Below are positions 1 to 8,809 of a stretch of DNA of 34,035 nucleotides, in pieces. Position numbers and translations under genes: made by a program. Each line of letters begins with the position of its first letter. Position 1 is the first letter of the stretch. The stretch comes from Bradyrhizobium diazoefficiens (lineage in GTDB: Bacteria > Pseudomonadota > Alphaproteobacteria > Rhizobiales > Xanthobacteraceae). The DNA is taken from assembly GCF_018131015.1 (NCBI RefSeq), contig NZ_JAFCJJ010000043.1:1-34035 (forward strand), written 5' to 3'. The notes beneath the pieces were generated by a model. The model searched no databases. It saw only the letters and a program-made list of their open reading frames with translations, and had not been told where the DNA came from.

Positions 1-102
1 ATTCAGCCCCGGCTCGCAATCGCCCGGTTCGCTACGGCCTAAGGCCGCCAACGTCCAATTCTTGCCCAGTCTCGTCGTGTCAAACGAAATTTCTGAAAAT
101 CG

Positions 103-141
103 AAAAAATGCAATGCCGACAAGGGGCCAGCATCGGTGCAT
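103..141 (-). terminator. possible rho-independent terminator of lepA
   Basis: Read on the minus strand, a 9-bp stem (ATGCA + ATGC pairing with GCAT + TGCAT) with a 3-nt bulge and a 13-nt loop is followed by six T residues (A run at 103-108 on the plus strand). It lies about 70 bp past the lepA stop. The stem is imperfect and AT-containing, so this is only a moderate call. Positions 1-208 hold no gene that I can support. Confidence 0.4.
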
Positions 142-208
142 GGGGTTGTTTTCGACGTTTTTGTTGGCCCGGTCCCGAATGGCCCGGACCGGACCTGTCC
201 CGTTCGCC

Positions 209-2020
209 TCAGCTATCCACCTTCAGCGCGGCGATGAAGGCTTCCTGCGGGATGTCGACCTTGCCGAACTGCCGCATCTTCTTCTTGCCTTCCTTCTGCT
301 TCTCCAGAAGCTTGCGCTTGCGCGTGATGTCGCCGCCGTAGCACTTTGCGGTGACGTCCTTGCGCAGCGCGCGCACCGTCTCGCGCGCGATCACTTTGCC
401 GCCGATCGCCGCCTGGATCGGGATCTGGAACATGTGCGGCGGGATCAGCTCCTTCATCTTCTCGACCATGGCGCGGCCGCGCCCTTCCGCGCGGGTGCGG
501 TGGACCAGCATCGAGAGCGCGTCGACCGGCTCGCCGTTGACCAGGATCTGCATCTTGACGAGATCGGCGACCTTGTAGTCGGTCAGATGATAGTCGAACG
601 AGGCATAGCCCTTGGAGACCGACTTCAGGCGGTCGTAGAAGTCGAACACCACTTCGTTGAGCGGCAAATCGTACTTCACCATCGCGCGCGAGCCGACGTA
701 AGTGAGCTCCTTCTGCGCGCCGCGGCGGTCCTGGCACAGCTTCAGGACGCTGCCGAGATATTCGTCGGGCGTCAGGATCGTCGCCTCGATCCAGGGCTCC
801 TCGATGTCGGCGATCTTGACGACGTCGGGCATGTCGACGGGATTGTGGATCGACAGCTCGGTGCCGTCGGTCAGGTGCATCTTGTAGATCACGCTCGGCG
901 CGGTCGCGATCAAATTGAGATCGAATTCGCGCGACAGCCGCTCCTGGATGATCTCGAGATGCAGGAGGCCGAGGAAGCCGCAGCGGAAGCCGAAGCCGAG
1001 CGCGGCCGAGGTCTCCATCTCGTAGGAGAAGCTCGCGTCGTTGAGACGCAGCTTGCCCATCGCGGCGCGCAGCGTCTCGAAGTCGTTGGCGTCGGCCGGA
1101 AACAGGCCGCAGAACACCACCGGGATCGCCGGCTTGAAGCCCGGCAGCATCTTGCTGACCGGCTTCTTGTCGTCGGTGATGGTGTCGCCGACGCGGGTGT
1201 CGGCGACTTCCTTGATCGCGGCGGTGATGAAGCCGATCTCGCCGGGGCCGAGCTCCTCGACCTGCTCCATCTTCGGGGTGAAGAAGCCGACGCGCTCGAC
1301 GTCGTAGGCCGCCCCCGTGCCCATCATGCGGATGCGCTGGTTCTTCCTCATGGTGCCGTCCACCACGCGGATCAGCACGACGACGCCGAGATAGACGTCG
1401 TACCAGCTGTCGACCAGCAGCGCCTTCAGCGTCGCGTCGCGATCGCCCTTCGGCGGCGGCAGGCGGGTGACGATGGCCTCCAGCACGTCGGGAATGCCGA
1501 TGCCGGTCTTGGCCGAGATCATCACCGCGTCGGAGGCATCGATGCCGATGACGTCCTCGATCTGCTGCTTGACCTTCTCCGGTTCGGCGGCCGGCAGGTC
1601 GACCTTGTTCAGGACCGGAACGATCTCGTGATTGTTGTCGAGCGCCTGGTAGACGTTGGCGAGCGTCTGCGCCTCGACGCCCTGGCTGGCGTCGACCACG
1701 AGCAGGGAACCCTCGCAGGCCGCCAGCGACCGCGAGACTTCGTAGGCGAAGTCGACGTGGCCCGGCGTGTCCATCAGGTTGAAGATGTAATCCTTGCCGT
1801 CCTTGGCGCGGTAGTTCAGGCGCACCGTCTGCGCCTTGATGGTGATGCCGCGCTCGCGCTCGATGTCCATGGAATCGAGCACCTGCTCCTTGCCCGCCAT
1901 TTCGCGGTCGGAGAGGCCGCCGGTCATCTGGATCAGGCGGTCGGCCAGCGTCGATTTGCCATGGTCGATGTGGGCGACGATGGAGAAATTGCGGATGTTG
2001 GAAATGGGGGCGGTCGTCAT
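209..2020 (-). CDS. lepA: Elongation factor 4 (LepA), ribosomal back-translocase GTPase
   Basis: Cytosolic translational GTPase that binds the ribosome and acts on stalled or mis-translocated complexes. The 603-residue product matches the usual LepA length (~600). Visible G-domain motifs are AHIDHGKST (residues 16-24), RERGITIK (55-62), DTPGH (84-88), NKVD (138-141) and SAKTG. These are followed by EF-G-like domains and the LepA-specific C-terminal domain ending near residue 603. The ATG at 2020 was chosen because it gives the canonical N-terminus just before NIRNFSIVAHIDHGK; an in-frame ATG 39 bp upstream would add 13 unlikely residues. The gene diverges from the GT39-like gene across a 113-bp gap, which probably contains both promoters. 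Confidence 0.97.
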   Translation of the reverse strand: MTTAPISNIRNFSIVAHIDHGKSTLADRLIQMTGGLSDREMAGKEQVLDSMDIERERGITIKAQTVRLNYRAKDGKDYIFNLMDTPGHVDFAYEVSRSLAACEGSLLVVDASQGVEAQTLANVYQALDNNHEIVPVLNKVDLPAAEPEKVKQQIEDVIGIDASDAVMISAKTGIGIPDVLEAIVTRLPPPKGDRDATLKALLVDSWYDVYLGVVVLIRVVDGTMRKNQRIRMMGTGAAYDVERVGFFTPKMEQVEELGPGEIGFITAAIKEVADTRVGDTITDDKKPVSKMLPGFKPAIPVVFCGLFPADANDFETLRAAMGKLRLNDASFSYEMETSAALGFGFRCGFLGLLHLEIIQERLSREFDLNLIATAPSVIYKMHLTDGTELSIHNPVDMPDVVKIADIEEPWIEATILTPDEYLGSVLKLCQDRRGAQKELTYVGSRAMVKYDLPLNEVVFDFYDRLKSVSKGYASFDYHLTDYKVADLVKMQILVNGEPVDALSMLVHRTRAEGRGRAMVEKMKELIPPHMFQIPIQAAIGGKVIARETVRALRKDVTAKCYGGDITRKRKLLEKQKEGKKKMRQFGKVDIPQEAFIAALKVDS

Positions 2021-2133
2021 GGGCGCGGGATACCACTCACGTCCCCGTGCGGCAACCATATTGCTTTATTTTCAGGGCCTTTGTTCACGCCAAGCTGATT
2101 TCAACAGGGGCCAAAACGCGCTACGCAAGCGCC

Positions 2134-3759
2134 ATGTCGACCACTTCTCTTCCCACCGCCGGAACGCGCGCGAAGACCCGGGTAAGTTACAACCGTTTTC
2201 GGGCCTGGCTGGTTGCCTGCGCGACAAGCCCGGAGGCACGTCCCTGGCTGGTGATTCAGCTCGCCATCCTGCATGCGGTGCTCTGGACCCTCATCCTGAT
2301 CAATCTCAAGGCCGCGCAGGACGTTCACATGGACGTCGCAGAAGCCTGGGGCTGGGGCCAGAAATTCCTGCTCGGCTACGGCAAGCACCCGCCGCTGTCG
2401 GGCTGGGTCGCCGGCCTCTGGTTCAAGGCGTTCCCGGCGACGGACTGGGCGACCTATGCGCTGGCGATGGCGACCGTCAGCACCGGCATGGTGATTTGCT
2501 GGTTCGTCGCGATGCGCGTGGTGGATGCGCGCCGCGCGTTCCTGGTCGTGGTGATGCTCGCGCTGTACCCGATCTTCAATTTCAAGGGGTTCAAGTACAA
2601 TCCCGACCTGCTGCAACTCGTCACGCTGCCGCTGCTCGTGCTCGCCTATCTCAACGCCTTCGAGAAACGAAGCTGGCAATCGGGCGTGCTGCTCGGTCTT
2701 GCCGGCGCGCTGGCGCTGATGACCAAATACTGGGTGCTGACCATGATCGGCGCCATCGGCCTTGCCGCGCTGATCCACCCCGAACGGCTGCGGTTCCTGC
2801 TGTCGCCGGCGCCCTGGGTCGCGATCGCGGCCATGATCGCGGCGATGATCCCGCACATCGTGTGGCTGGCCGATGCGCATTTCGTGCCCCTGACCTATGC
2901 GGGCGACACCTACAGCCTCGCCGACAATTACCAGGTGCGGCAGCTCGTGGCCGGCTATCTCCTGCATAATGTGGCGCTATTGGCCTTGCCCGTCGCGCTC
3001 GCTGCGCTGGCCATGGCGCTGGTGCCGCCTTGGTTCAGGCTGCTCGTGCGCGCGCCGCTACGCATCGTTACGCGTCCCTGGGCGCGCGGCGAGAATCCTG
3101 GCGTCAACGCCGCGCAGGCGCTGAATGTCTGGATCATCCAGATCGTCGTTGCGCTCGGCCCGCCGCTCGGCGCGCTCGTCTTCGGGGTCTATTTGAAGAC
3201 CGATTGGGGCATCTCGCTGTTCTTCCTGGTGCCGCTCGCGCTCGTCGCGATCCCGGCACTGCGGGTGCAGGGTGCCGCGCTGTTCAACATCGCCGCGATC
3301 TGGCTCGTGCTGAGCCTCGCAACGCTCGCGGCCTCGCCCACTATCGCCGCCGGCGAGATGGCGGCCAATCCCGACAACACCGCGACCTATGGCGCCCGCG
3401 CCGAGCTCGCGCGTGAGCTGACCGAGGCCTGGCATTCGCGCTTCGGCACGCGCTGGGCGGTCGTCGCCGGCACCATGGAATCGATCCAGCCGATGGTGTT
3501 CTACAGCCCCGATCATCCCGCCGCGTTCACGCCGAGCGAAGCCTGGGGCTCCGGGCTGACTTCGCTCGAGGACGCCAGGAAATACGGCTTCATCGGCGTG
3601 TTCGACCCGACCGACTACCGCTTGCCCGCCTTCGAGAAATGGGTGTCCGAGACCGCGCCGAACGCCGAGCGCATGGTGATGACGACGCGCCGCTTCACCC
3701 ATGGCAAGGCCGGCCCGCCGATGAGCTGGAACGTCTACATCGCCGCGCCGAAGAAGTGA
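2134..3759 (+). CDS. GT39/ArnT-like integral membrane glycosyltransferase
   Basis: A 541-residue polytopic membrane protein. The N-terminal ~35 residues are cytoplasmic, then come about a dozen hydrophobic segments and a soluble periplasmic C-terminal region (from roughly residue 415). The first loop has HMDVAEAWGWGQKFL followed by GKHPPLSGW, which is the acidic-residue/aromatic pattern of PMT_2/ArnT (GT-C fold) enzymes that use polyprenyl-phosphate sugars to modify lipid A or other envelope glycans. The acceptor and donor cannot be told from sequence. Start chosen at ATG 2134; an earlier in-frame ATG at 2047 would overlap the lepA promoter region and gives a non-family N-terminus. It converges on the HPr gene with only 9 bp between stop codons and no visible terminator. 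Confidence 0.85.
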   Translation: MSTTSLPTAGTRAKTRVSYNRFRAWLVACATSPEARPWLVIQLAILHAVLWTLILINLKAAQDVHMDVAEAWGWGQKFLLGYGKHPPLSGWVAGLWFKAFPATDWATYALAMATVSTGMVICWFVAMRVVDARRAFLVVVMLALYPIFNFKGFKYNPDLLQLVTLPLLVLAYLNAFEKRSWQSGVLLGLAGALALMTKYWVLTMIGAIGLAALIHPERLRFLLSPAPWVAIAAMIAAMIPHIVWLADAHFVPLTYAGDTYSLADNYQVRQLVAGYLLHNVALLALPVALAALAMALVPPWFRLLVRAPLRIVTRPWARGENPGVNAAQALNVWIIQIVVALGPPLGALVFGVYLKTDWGISLFFLVPLALVAIPALRVQGAALFNIAAIWLVLSLATLAASPTIAAGEMAANPDNTATYGARAELARELTEAWHSRFGTRWAVVAGTMESIQPMVFYSPDHPAAFTPSEAWGSGLTSLEDARKYGFIGVFDPTDYRLPAFEKWVSETAPNAERMVMTTRRFTHGKAGPPMSWNVYIAAPKK

Positions 3760-3768
3760 CGACGAAGC

Positions 3769-4086
3769 CTACGTCCCTTCCTCGTTGAACTTGCTCTCGA
3801 CGAGTTCCGTGATCGCCGCAAGGGCGGCTTCCGCGTCGGTGCCGGCGGCCGCGACCGTGATCGTGGTGCCGGGTCCCGCGGCGAGCATCATCAGGCCCAT
3901 GATCGAGGTGCCACCGACGGTCTCGCCGCCGCGCGTCACCCACACCTGCGCGTCGAAGCGCTCGACCGCCTGGACGAATTTCGCGCTGGCGCGGGCGTGC
4001 AGGCCGCGCTTGTTGATGATGAGGAGCTCTTTGGAGATCGCGCCCGCGGGCACGCCCGTCCCGGCTTGGGGCGCGTCGCCGCTCAT
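3769..4086 (-). CDS. ptsH: HPr-type phosphocarrier protein (nitrogen-PTS HPr/NPr)
   Basis: A 105-residue HPr-fold phosphocarrier. The phosphoacceptor His30 lies in RGLHARAS, and the regulatory Ser61 in TSIMGLMML matches the site phosphorylated by HprK. A 17-residue N-terminal extension precedes the HPr domain, which is common in alphaproteobacteria. Its ATG overlaps the stop of the upstream EIIA gene by 4 bp, so translation is probably coupled. With HprK and EIIA but no sugar permease nearby, the context indicates a regulatory, not sugar-transporting, PTS branch that needs EI-Ntr (PtsP) encoded elsewhere. Confidence 0.95.
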   Translation of the reverse strand: MSGDAPQAGTGVPAGAISKELLIINKRGLHARASAKFVQAVERFDAQVWVTRGGETVGGTSIMGLMMLAAGPGTTITVAAAGTDAEAALAAITELVESKFNEEGT

Positions 4087-4484
4087 TTGCCGGCGAGCAC
4101 GCGGCTGGCGATGGTGACGTATTTGCGTCCGGCTTCCTGCGCCATCGCGATCGCGTCGGGCAGCGAACGCTCCTCGCGGACCTTGGCGAGCTTCACCAGC
4201 ATGGGCAGGTTGATGCCCGCGAGCACCTCGACCTTCGGTCGGCTCATGCAGGATATCGCCAGGTTGGACGGGGTGCCGCCGAACATGTCGGTGAGGATCG
4301 CAACGCCGTCGCCGGAATCGACGCGGTTGACCGCCTCGATGATGTCACCTCGACATAGATCGGAATCATCCTCGGCGCCGATCGTGATCGCTTCGATTTG
4401 CTTTTGTGGGCCCATGACATGCTCAAGCGCTGCCTTGAATTCGTCGGCAAGGCGCCCGTGGGTCACAAGTACTAGACCAATCAT
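4083..4484 (-). CDS. PTS EIIA component, mannose (EIIA-Man/ManX-like) family
   Basis: A 133-residue single-domain EIIA-Man-type protein. The phosphorylated histidine is His9 in LVTHG, and the family signature GVAILTDMFGGTPSN is present. No EIIB, EIIC or EIID partner follows, so it is likely the terminal phosphate acceptor of a regulatory PTS. Start chosen at ATG 4484 (MIGLVLVTHG), the standard N-terminus; an upstream ATG at 4520 is in frame but adds 12 residues without family support. A 132-bp gap (4485-4616) separates it from hprK; I see no clear promoter or terminator there. Confidence 0.93.
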   Translation of the reverse strand: MIGLVLVTHGRLADEFKAALEHVMGPQKQIEAITIGAEDDSDLCRGDIIEAVNRVDSGDGVAILTDMFGGTPSNLAISCMSRPKVEVLAGINLPMLVKLAKVREERSLPDAIAMAQEAGRKYVTIASRVLAGK

Positions 4485-4616
4485 CGGAAAACTCCCGCGG
4501 GCGCTTTTGGTGCACCGCACGAACGCGCCACTTTGACCATCCAGAGCCCCCGCGCAAGAGGGGATGTTGCGTATCTCCCTGAAACTAGACGGATGGATAA
4601 GGGGAGCTGCGCCGGT

Positions 4617-5150
4617 CTACTCGGTCGCGATAGTGGGGTTCATATGGTTACCAATTCCCTTCAAACAATCGCCGGAAGGGTTAACGGAAGATGAACTCTT
4701 GGTAGTGGTCAAGGCCGCGACAACCAAGGGGAGGGGCGAATAGCCGCGGGGTACGGGGATTCGCGGTATTTCGACACCGAGAAGGCTTGCTTTCAGGGAG
4801 TCGGGTGACGGCAGGCGCTCCGCGTCCTCGGCATCCAGGTCGACCACGAGACCGACGGTCGCATGCTCCACGTAGTCGCACTGGCGAATCCCCAGTCCCC
4901 GGATCTCGATCAGGCCGGCCAGGATGCGGGCGGGGCAGACTTCAATTGCTTTAATTTCTTGGCCGACTGTCGCCAGATGGACACGGTCGTCGCCGACCAG
5001 GACGGCCCTGTCGAGCAGGCCGCTGCGCCCGGCCATGATCAATTCGAAGGCAAGGCGCGACTTGCCGGCGCCCGAGGGCCCGCGGATCAGCACCGCCCGA
5101 TCGCCGACCATGACCGCGGAGGCGTGGATGCTGGGCGCGCCGTCGGTCAT
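4617..5150 (-). CDS. hprK: HPr kinase/phosphorylase, short alphaproteobacterial form
   Basis: Bifunctional enzyme that phosphorylates or dephosphorylates Ser on HPr. The 177-residue product is only the C-terminal catalytic domain; the N-terminal domain of Firmicutes HprK (~310 aa) is missing, as is usual in Rhizobiales. The Walker A motif GPSGAGKS covers residues 24-31, followed by GDDRV and the signature region EIRGLGIR. The ATG overlaps the chvG stop by 4 bp (ATGA), so chvG and hprK are probably translationally coupled. This places HPr phosphorylation under the same transcript as the ChvG/ChvI sensor pair. Confidence 0.93.
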   Translation of the reverse strand: MTDGAPSIHASAVMVGDRAVLIRGPSGAGKSRLAFELIMAGRSGLLDRAVLVGDDRVHLATVGQEIKAIEVCPARILAGLIEIRGLGIRQCDYVEHATVGLVVDLDAEDAERLPSPDSLKASLLGVEIPRIPVPRGYSPLPLVVAALTTTKSSSSVNPSGDCLKGIGNHMNPTIATE

Positions 5151-6943
5151 AGCGCCGGCAGCCTCACCACGAAGCGCGCGCCGGCAACCGTCGGCGCGCC
5201 GTCCTCGCCCGGTGGACCCGGGCGGTTCTCCGCCCAGATGCGCCCGCCATGGGCATCGACGATCTGCTTGGAGATCGACAGGCCGAGGCCCGAATTCTGG
5301 CCAAAGCCCTGGTGGGGCCGGTCGGTGTAGAAGCGCTCGAAGATCCGTTCCAGCGCGTCGTCGCGGATGCCGGGCCCGTCGTCGTCGACCACGATCTCGA
5401 TCTCGCCGCGCACGCGGCGGCAGGTCAGGCGCACCTTGCTGCCGGGCTCGGAGAAAGATTGCGCGTTGGAGAGCAGGTTGGCGACGACCTGCCCCAGCCG
5501 CGAATCGTGGCCGGGCACGGCGAGCGGGTCGCGCGCGCCACGGCCCTCGAAGCGGGCTTCGACCGCGACGTCGTGGCCGAGCTTGGTCTCGTTGGCGACC
5601 GAGACCAGCGTGCCCAGCAGCCGGCGCAGATCGACCGGCATGGCATCCTGCCGCTGCAACTCGGCGTCGAGCCGGCTCGCATCCGAGATGTCCGAGATCA
5701 GGCGGTCGAGCCGCTTGACGTCATGCTCGATCACCTCGAGCAGTCGGGCGCGGCTGTTCTCGTTGCGCGCCAGCGGCAGCGTCTCGACCGCGGAGCGCAG
5801 CGAGGTCAGCGGGTTCTTCAGCTCATGGGCGACGTCGGCGGCGAACATCTCGATCGCCTCGATGCGGCTGTAGAGCGCGTTGGTCATGTCGCGCAGCGCA
5901 CCGGACAAGTGCCCGATCTCGTCGCGGCGGCGGGTGAAGTCGGGGATCTCGACCCTTGTCTTGATGCGGCGGCGGACGCGCTCGGCGCTGTCGGCGAGCC
6001 GGCGCACCGGACCTGCGATCGTGCTCGCGAGCAGCAGCGACAGCATGATCATGACCGCTGCGGCGACGCCGCCGACCTTGAGGATCGCGAGGCGCTCGGC
6101 GGTGACCATCTGGTCGATGTCGTCGCCCTGGGTGGACAGCATCAGCGCGCCGTGGATGGCGCGCGAGCGCAGCACGGGGACCGCGACCGAGACGATCACC
6201 TCGCCGCGCGAATTGACCCGCACCATCGAGCGCTTCTGGCCCTGCAGCGCGTCGGCGACCTCCACATAGCCGTTTCCGTTCTCGCGCCCGAGCTCGCGAT
6301 ACAGCGGCAGGTCGCCGCGGTTCAGCCAGGTGCGGACCGCGACGGTGCCGCGTTCGACGAGGCCCGGCTTTTCCGACGGCGGCGGCAACGGCAGGGTCCG
6401 CACGTTGTCGAGGTCACGGCTGTCGAGCAGCACCGAGCCGTTGGGATCGAAGATCCGCGCCCGGGTCTTGGTGGGTGAGATCAGCGTGCGCAGCACCGGC
6501 GCCACGCGCTCAGGATTGATCGGGAAATCCAGCGAATCGTCCGTCCCGCCGTAGCTCTCGCCCAGTTTCAGGTCGAGCAGCCGTTCGGGGTCTACGGTGA
6601 TCGCATTGGTCTGCACCGTCGCCGAGGCGCCGATCGCGCCCGCGATGATCTCGGCCTGCACTAACAGGCTCTGCGCGCGCGCGTCGATCAGGCCGGCGCG
6701 GAATTGGGAGAGATAGAGGATGCTCGCGACCAGCGCGACGAGGCCGGCGAGGTTGAGCGAGACGATGCGGCGGGTCAGGCTCGAAAACGACAGCGCGAAG
6801 AAGAACTGTCCGGCGCGCTTCAGCCAGTTCAGCGGCCGCCAGCCCTTCGCGGCCGGCTTGTCCTCGGTCAATTGGTCCGCGGCGCCGGGGGCGGTGACGT
6901 CCTCGGCGTTCTCGTTCTCGTCGGCCTGCGTTCGGTCAAGCAA
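5147..6943 (-). CDS. chvG: Membrane sensor histidine kinase ChvG (ExoS/BvrS)
   Basis: Sensor kinase of the ChvG-ChvI envelope/acid stress system. About 598 residues: a cytoplasmic N-terminus, TM1 near 62-80, a periplasmic stimulus-sensing region (~81-286), TM2 near 287-309, a HAMP region (~310-365), and a dimerisation domain with the phosphorylated His373 in ADVAHELKNPLTSL. The HATPase domain shows an N box (VVANLLSNA), G1 (DDDGPGI) and G2 (GLGLSIS). The start given is a TTG; an in-frame stop lies two codons upstream, so the gene cannot be longer, but a slightly later start is possible. It follows chvI after a 113-bp gap that contains a hairpin. Confidence 0.94.
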   Translation of the reverse strand: MLDRTQADENENAEDVTAPGAADQLTEDKPAAKGWRPLNWLKRAGQFFFALSFSSLTRRIVSLNLAGLVALVASILYLSQFRAGLIDARAQSLLVQAEIIAGAIGASATVQTNAITVDPERLLDLKLGESYGGTDDSLDFPINPERVAPVLRTLISPTKTRARIFDPNGSVLLDSRDLDNVRTLPLPPPSEKPGLVERGTVAVRTWLNRGDLPLYRELGRENGNGYVEVADALQGQKRSMVRVNSRGEVIVSVAVPVLRSRAIHGALMLSTQGDDIDQMVTAERLAILKVGGVAAAVMIMLSLLLASTIAGPVRRLADSAERVRRRIKTRVEIPDFTRRRDEIGHLSGALRDMTNALYSRIEAIEMFAADVAHELKNPLTSLRSAVETLPLARNENSRARLLEVIEHDVKRLDRLISDISDASRLDAELQRQDAMPVDLRRLLGTLVSVANETKLGHDVAVEARFEGRGARDPLAVPGHDSRLGQVVANLLSNAQSFSEPGSKVRLTCRRVRGEIEIVVDDDGPGIRDDALERIFERFYTDRPHQGFGQNSGLGLSISKQIVDAHGGRIWAENRPGPPGEDGAPTVAGARFVVRLPAL

Positions 6944-6991
6944 TGCTTACGCCCGCGTTAGGACAGCTCGTGCGAAGGGTCCCCGCATCCT

Positions 6992-7034
6992 AGAGCGATC
7001 CCGGTCCCGATGGAACGAGAACCGGGAAGGCTCT
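6992..7034. repeat. imperfect inverted repeat between chvI and chvG
   Basis: Two 14-nt arms (6992-7005 and 7021-7034) pair except for a central 2x2 mismatch and enclose a 15-nt loop. The sequence starts TAGAGCGATCCCGGT. It resembles the small dispersed palindromes of Bradyrhizobium, but in this place it could also stabilise or process the chvI-chvG transcript. There is no T run, so it is not a classical terminator. Confidence 0.6.
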
Positions 7035-7056
7035 CCCATTCGTGGAGGCGTGTGCC

Positions 7057-7758
7057 TCAGGCTTCCTTGAAGCGGTAGCCGACGCCGTAGAGCGTCTCGA
7101 TCATCTCGAACTCGTTGTCGACCACCTTGAACTTCTTGCGCAGCCGCTTGATGTGGCTGTCGATGGTGCGGTCGTCGACGTAGACCTGGTCGTCATAGGC
7201 GGCGTCCATCAGCGCGTTGCGGCTCTTGACCACGCCGGGCCGGGTCGCGAGCGCCTGCAGGATCAGGAATTCGGTGACCGTCAGCGTCACCGGCTCGTTC
7301 TTCCAGGTGCAGGTATGGCGTTCCGGATCCATGCGCAGCAGGCCGCGGTCGAGCGCCTTGGCGTCGTTCTCCTTCGGCGCGACCGTCGGGTCCTTCGGCG
7401 CCGAGCGGCGCAGCACCGCCTTGACGCGCTCGACCAGTAGGCGCTGCGAGAACGGTTTGCGGATGAAGTCGTCGGCGCCCATCTTGAGGCCGAACAGTTC
7501 GTCGATCTCCTCGTCCTTGGAGGTCAGGAAGATCACCGGCAGGTCGGATTTCTGCCGCAGCCGGCGCAGCGTCTCCATGCCGTCCATGCGCGGCATCTTG
7601 ATGTCGAGGATGGCGAGATCGGGTTGCGTGGTGCGGAAGCCGTCCAGCGCCGAGGCACCGTCGGTGTAGGTCATGATGCGGTAGCCTTCGGCTTCCAGCG
7701 CGATCGAGACGGATGTGAGAATGTTGCGGTCGTCGTCGACCAAAGCGATTGTGGGCAT
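7057..7758 (-). CDS. chvI: Response regulator ChvI (ExoR/ExoS circuit; BvrR), OmpR family
   Basis: A 233-residue OmpR/PhoB-type regulator. The receiver domain (1-~118) has the acidic pocket DDD (8-10), phospho-acceptor Asp52 in LDIKMPRMDG, a T/S switch near 79-80 and Lys101 in RKPF. The C-terminal winged helix (~135-233) has the usual DDRTIDSHIKRLRKKF recognition region and the GVGYRF end. Together with ChvG it controls envelope, exopolysaccharide and acid-response genes in rhizobia and relatives, usually as an essential or near-essential system. It is first in the probable chvI-chvG-hprK-EIIA-HPr operon; the promoter must lie in 7759-7998. Confidence 0.96.
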   Translation of the reverse strand: MPTIALVDDDRNILTSVSIALEAEGYRIMTYTDGASALDGFRTTQPDLAILDIKMPRMDGMETLRRLRQKSDLPVIFLTSKDEEIDELFGLKMGADDFIRKPFSQRLLVERVKAVLRRSAPKDPTVAPKENDAKALDRGLLRMDPERHTCTWKNEPVTLTVTEFLILQALATRPGVVKSRNALMDAAYDDQVYVDDRTIDSHIKRLRKKFKVVDNEFEMIETLYGVGYRFKEA

Positions 7759-7998
7759 GAGCCTCTGCTTTCTGCTTTCCGTTTGGGTCGTGGCTTAAAC
7801 GGCGAGCAATCCAGTGATGCGCCGCATACATGGGTGCCGAAGTCGGCATTCGAACCGTGTCACCGAGCAATGCAAGCTGGGCTGAAGTGTGACCAAGTTC
7901 CACGAAACACGGCAGATTCGCCGCGTATCGACCCATAACCGGGCCCCCGTTTACCCGAAAAAAGGCCTACCCTGCAACCACCTAAGGCGAGAAAGCCG
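7759..7998. promoter_or_regulatory. divergent intergenic region, chvI / HugZ-like gene
   Basis: 240 bp without a supportable ORF, between two divergently transcribed genes, so it should carry the promoters for both. I could not assign convincing -35/-10 boxes, and I see no Irr or Fur-type palindrome by eye. Confidence 0.5.
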
Positions 7999-8733
7999 AT
8001 GCAACCGACCCCCGATTTCGACCCCGGAAAGCTCGCCAGATCGCTCCTGCGGCGGTCACGCCAGGGTGCGCTGGCAACCCTCATGGCCGGCAGCGGCGAT
8101 CCCTATTGTTCCCTGGTCAATCTGGCGAGCCATCCCGACGGCTCCCCCATCCTGCTGATCTCGCGCCTGGCCGTTCACACCAGGAACATCCTCGCCGACA
8201 GCCGGGTCTCCCTGATGCTGGACGAGCGCGTGGCCGGCGATCCCCTGGAAGGCGCCCGGATCATGCTGTCCGGCCGCGCCGAGCAGGCCGACACCGAGAC
8301 GAGCCTTCTGCAGCGGCGCTACCTCGCGGCCCATCCCTCCGCGGAAGCCTTTGTCTCCTTTAGCGATTTTTCCTTCTTCCGGATCCACCCCACCGGAACC
8401 CATCTGGTCGCGGGCTTCGGCCGGATCGTCGACCTCAAGCCGGAGCGATTCCTCACGGATCTCAGTGGTGCCGACGACCTGCTGGCGGCGGAGGAGGGTG
8501 CCGTCGCGCACATGAACGCCGACCACCGCGAGGCCATGAACCTTTACGCCACAAAGCTCCTCGGAGGATCGGCAGGCGAGTGGCGCTGCACCGGATGCGA
8601 TCCGGAGGGGCTCGACATGCAGGACGGGCAGACCGTGCTGCGCCTCGAATTCCCGGAGCGGGTGAGCGACGGCACGGCGCTGCGCAAGATGCTGGTCCGC
8701 CTCGCCGGCGAAGCGCGAGCCAAGGTGGACTAA
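7999..8733 (+). CDS. HugZ-like pyridoxamine 5'-phosphate oxidase-fold protein with DUF2470 domain
   Basis: A 244-residue cytosolic protein. The N-terminal ~15-145 is a split-barrel, FMN-binding-like PNPOx fold (ATLMAGSGDPYCSLVNLASHPDG; SRLAVHTRNI), and the C-terminal DUF2470 domain has the HMNADH motif at 171-176. This two-domain layout is that of the HugZ/HutZ heme-utilisation family, where the C-terminal histidine region contacts heme. No heme-uptake genes are adjacent, so a role in heme breakdown is a family-based inference; a general flavin- or heme-binding redox role is the alternative. A purine-rich AGGCGAG about 9 nt upstream supports the ATG. Confidence 0.85.
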   Translation: MQPTPDFDPGKLARSLLRRSRQGALATLMAGSGDPYCSLVNLASHPDGSPILLISRLAVHTRNILADSRVSLMLDERVAGDPLEGARIMLSGRAEQADTETSLLQRRYLAAHPSAEAFVSFSDFSFFRIHPTGTHLVAGFGRIVDLKPERFLTDLSGADDLLAAEEGAVAHMNADHREAMNLYATKLLGGSAGEWRCTGCDPEGLDMQDGQTVLRLEFPERVSDGTALRKMLVRLAGEARAKVD

Positions 8734-8809
8734 GCCGCAGGCGCATTGAACGCTGCCTCCCATTGCTGCGACCCAACACGGTGATCCGAGGCTGGCAGCG
8801 AGAGGGTTC

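Noticed and set aside
1..42. An open frame ending in TAA at 40-42 that could be the 3' end of a plus-strand gene cut by the window edge.
   Set aside because: Only 13 codons are visible and nothing identifies them, so no gene can be supported.
62..2098. A 678-codon plus-strand open frame opposite lepA.
   Set aside because: It mirrors the high-GC codon pattern of lepA on the other strand; its translation is His/Asp/Leu-rich low complexity with no domain.
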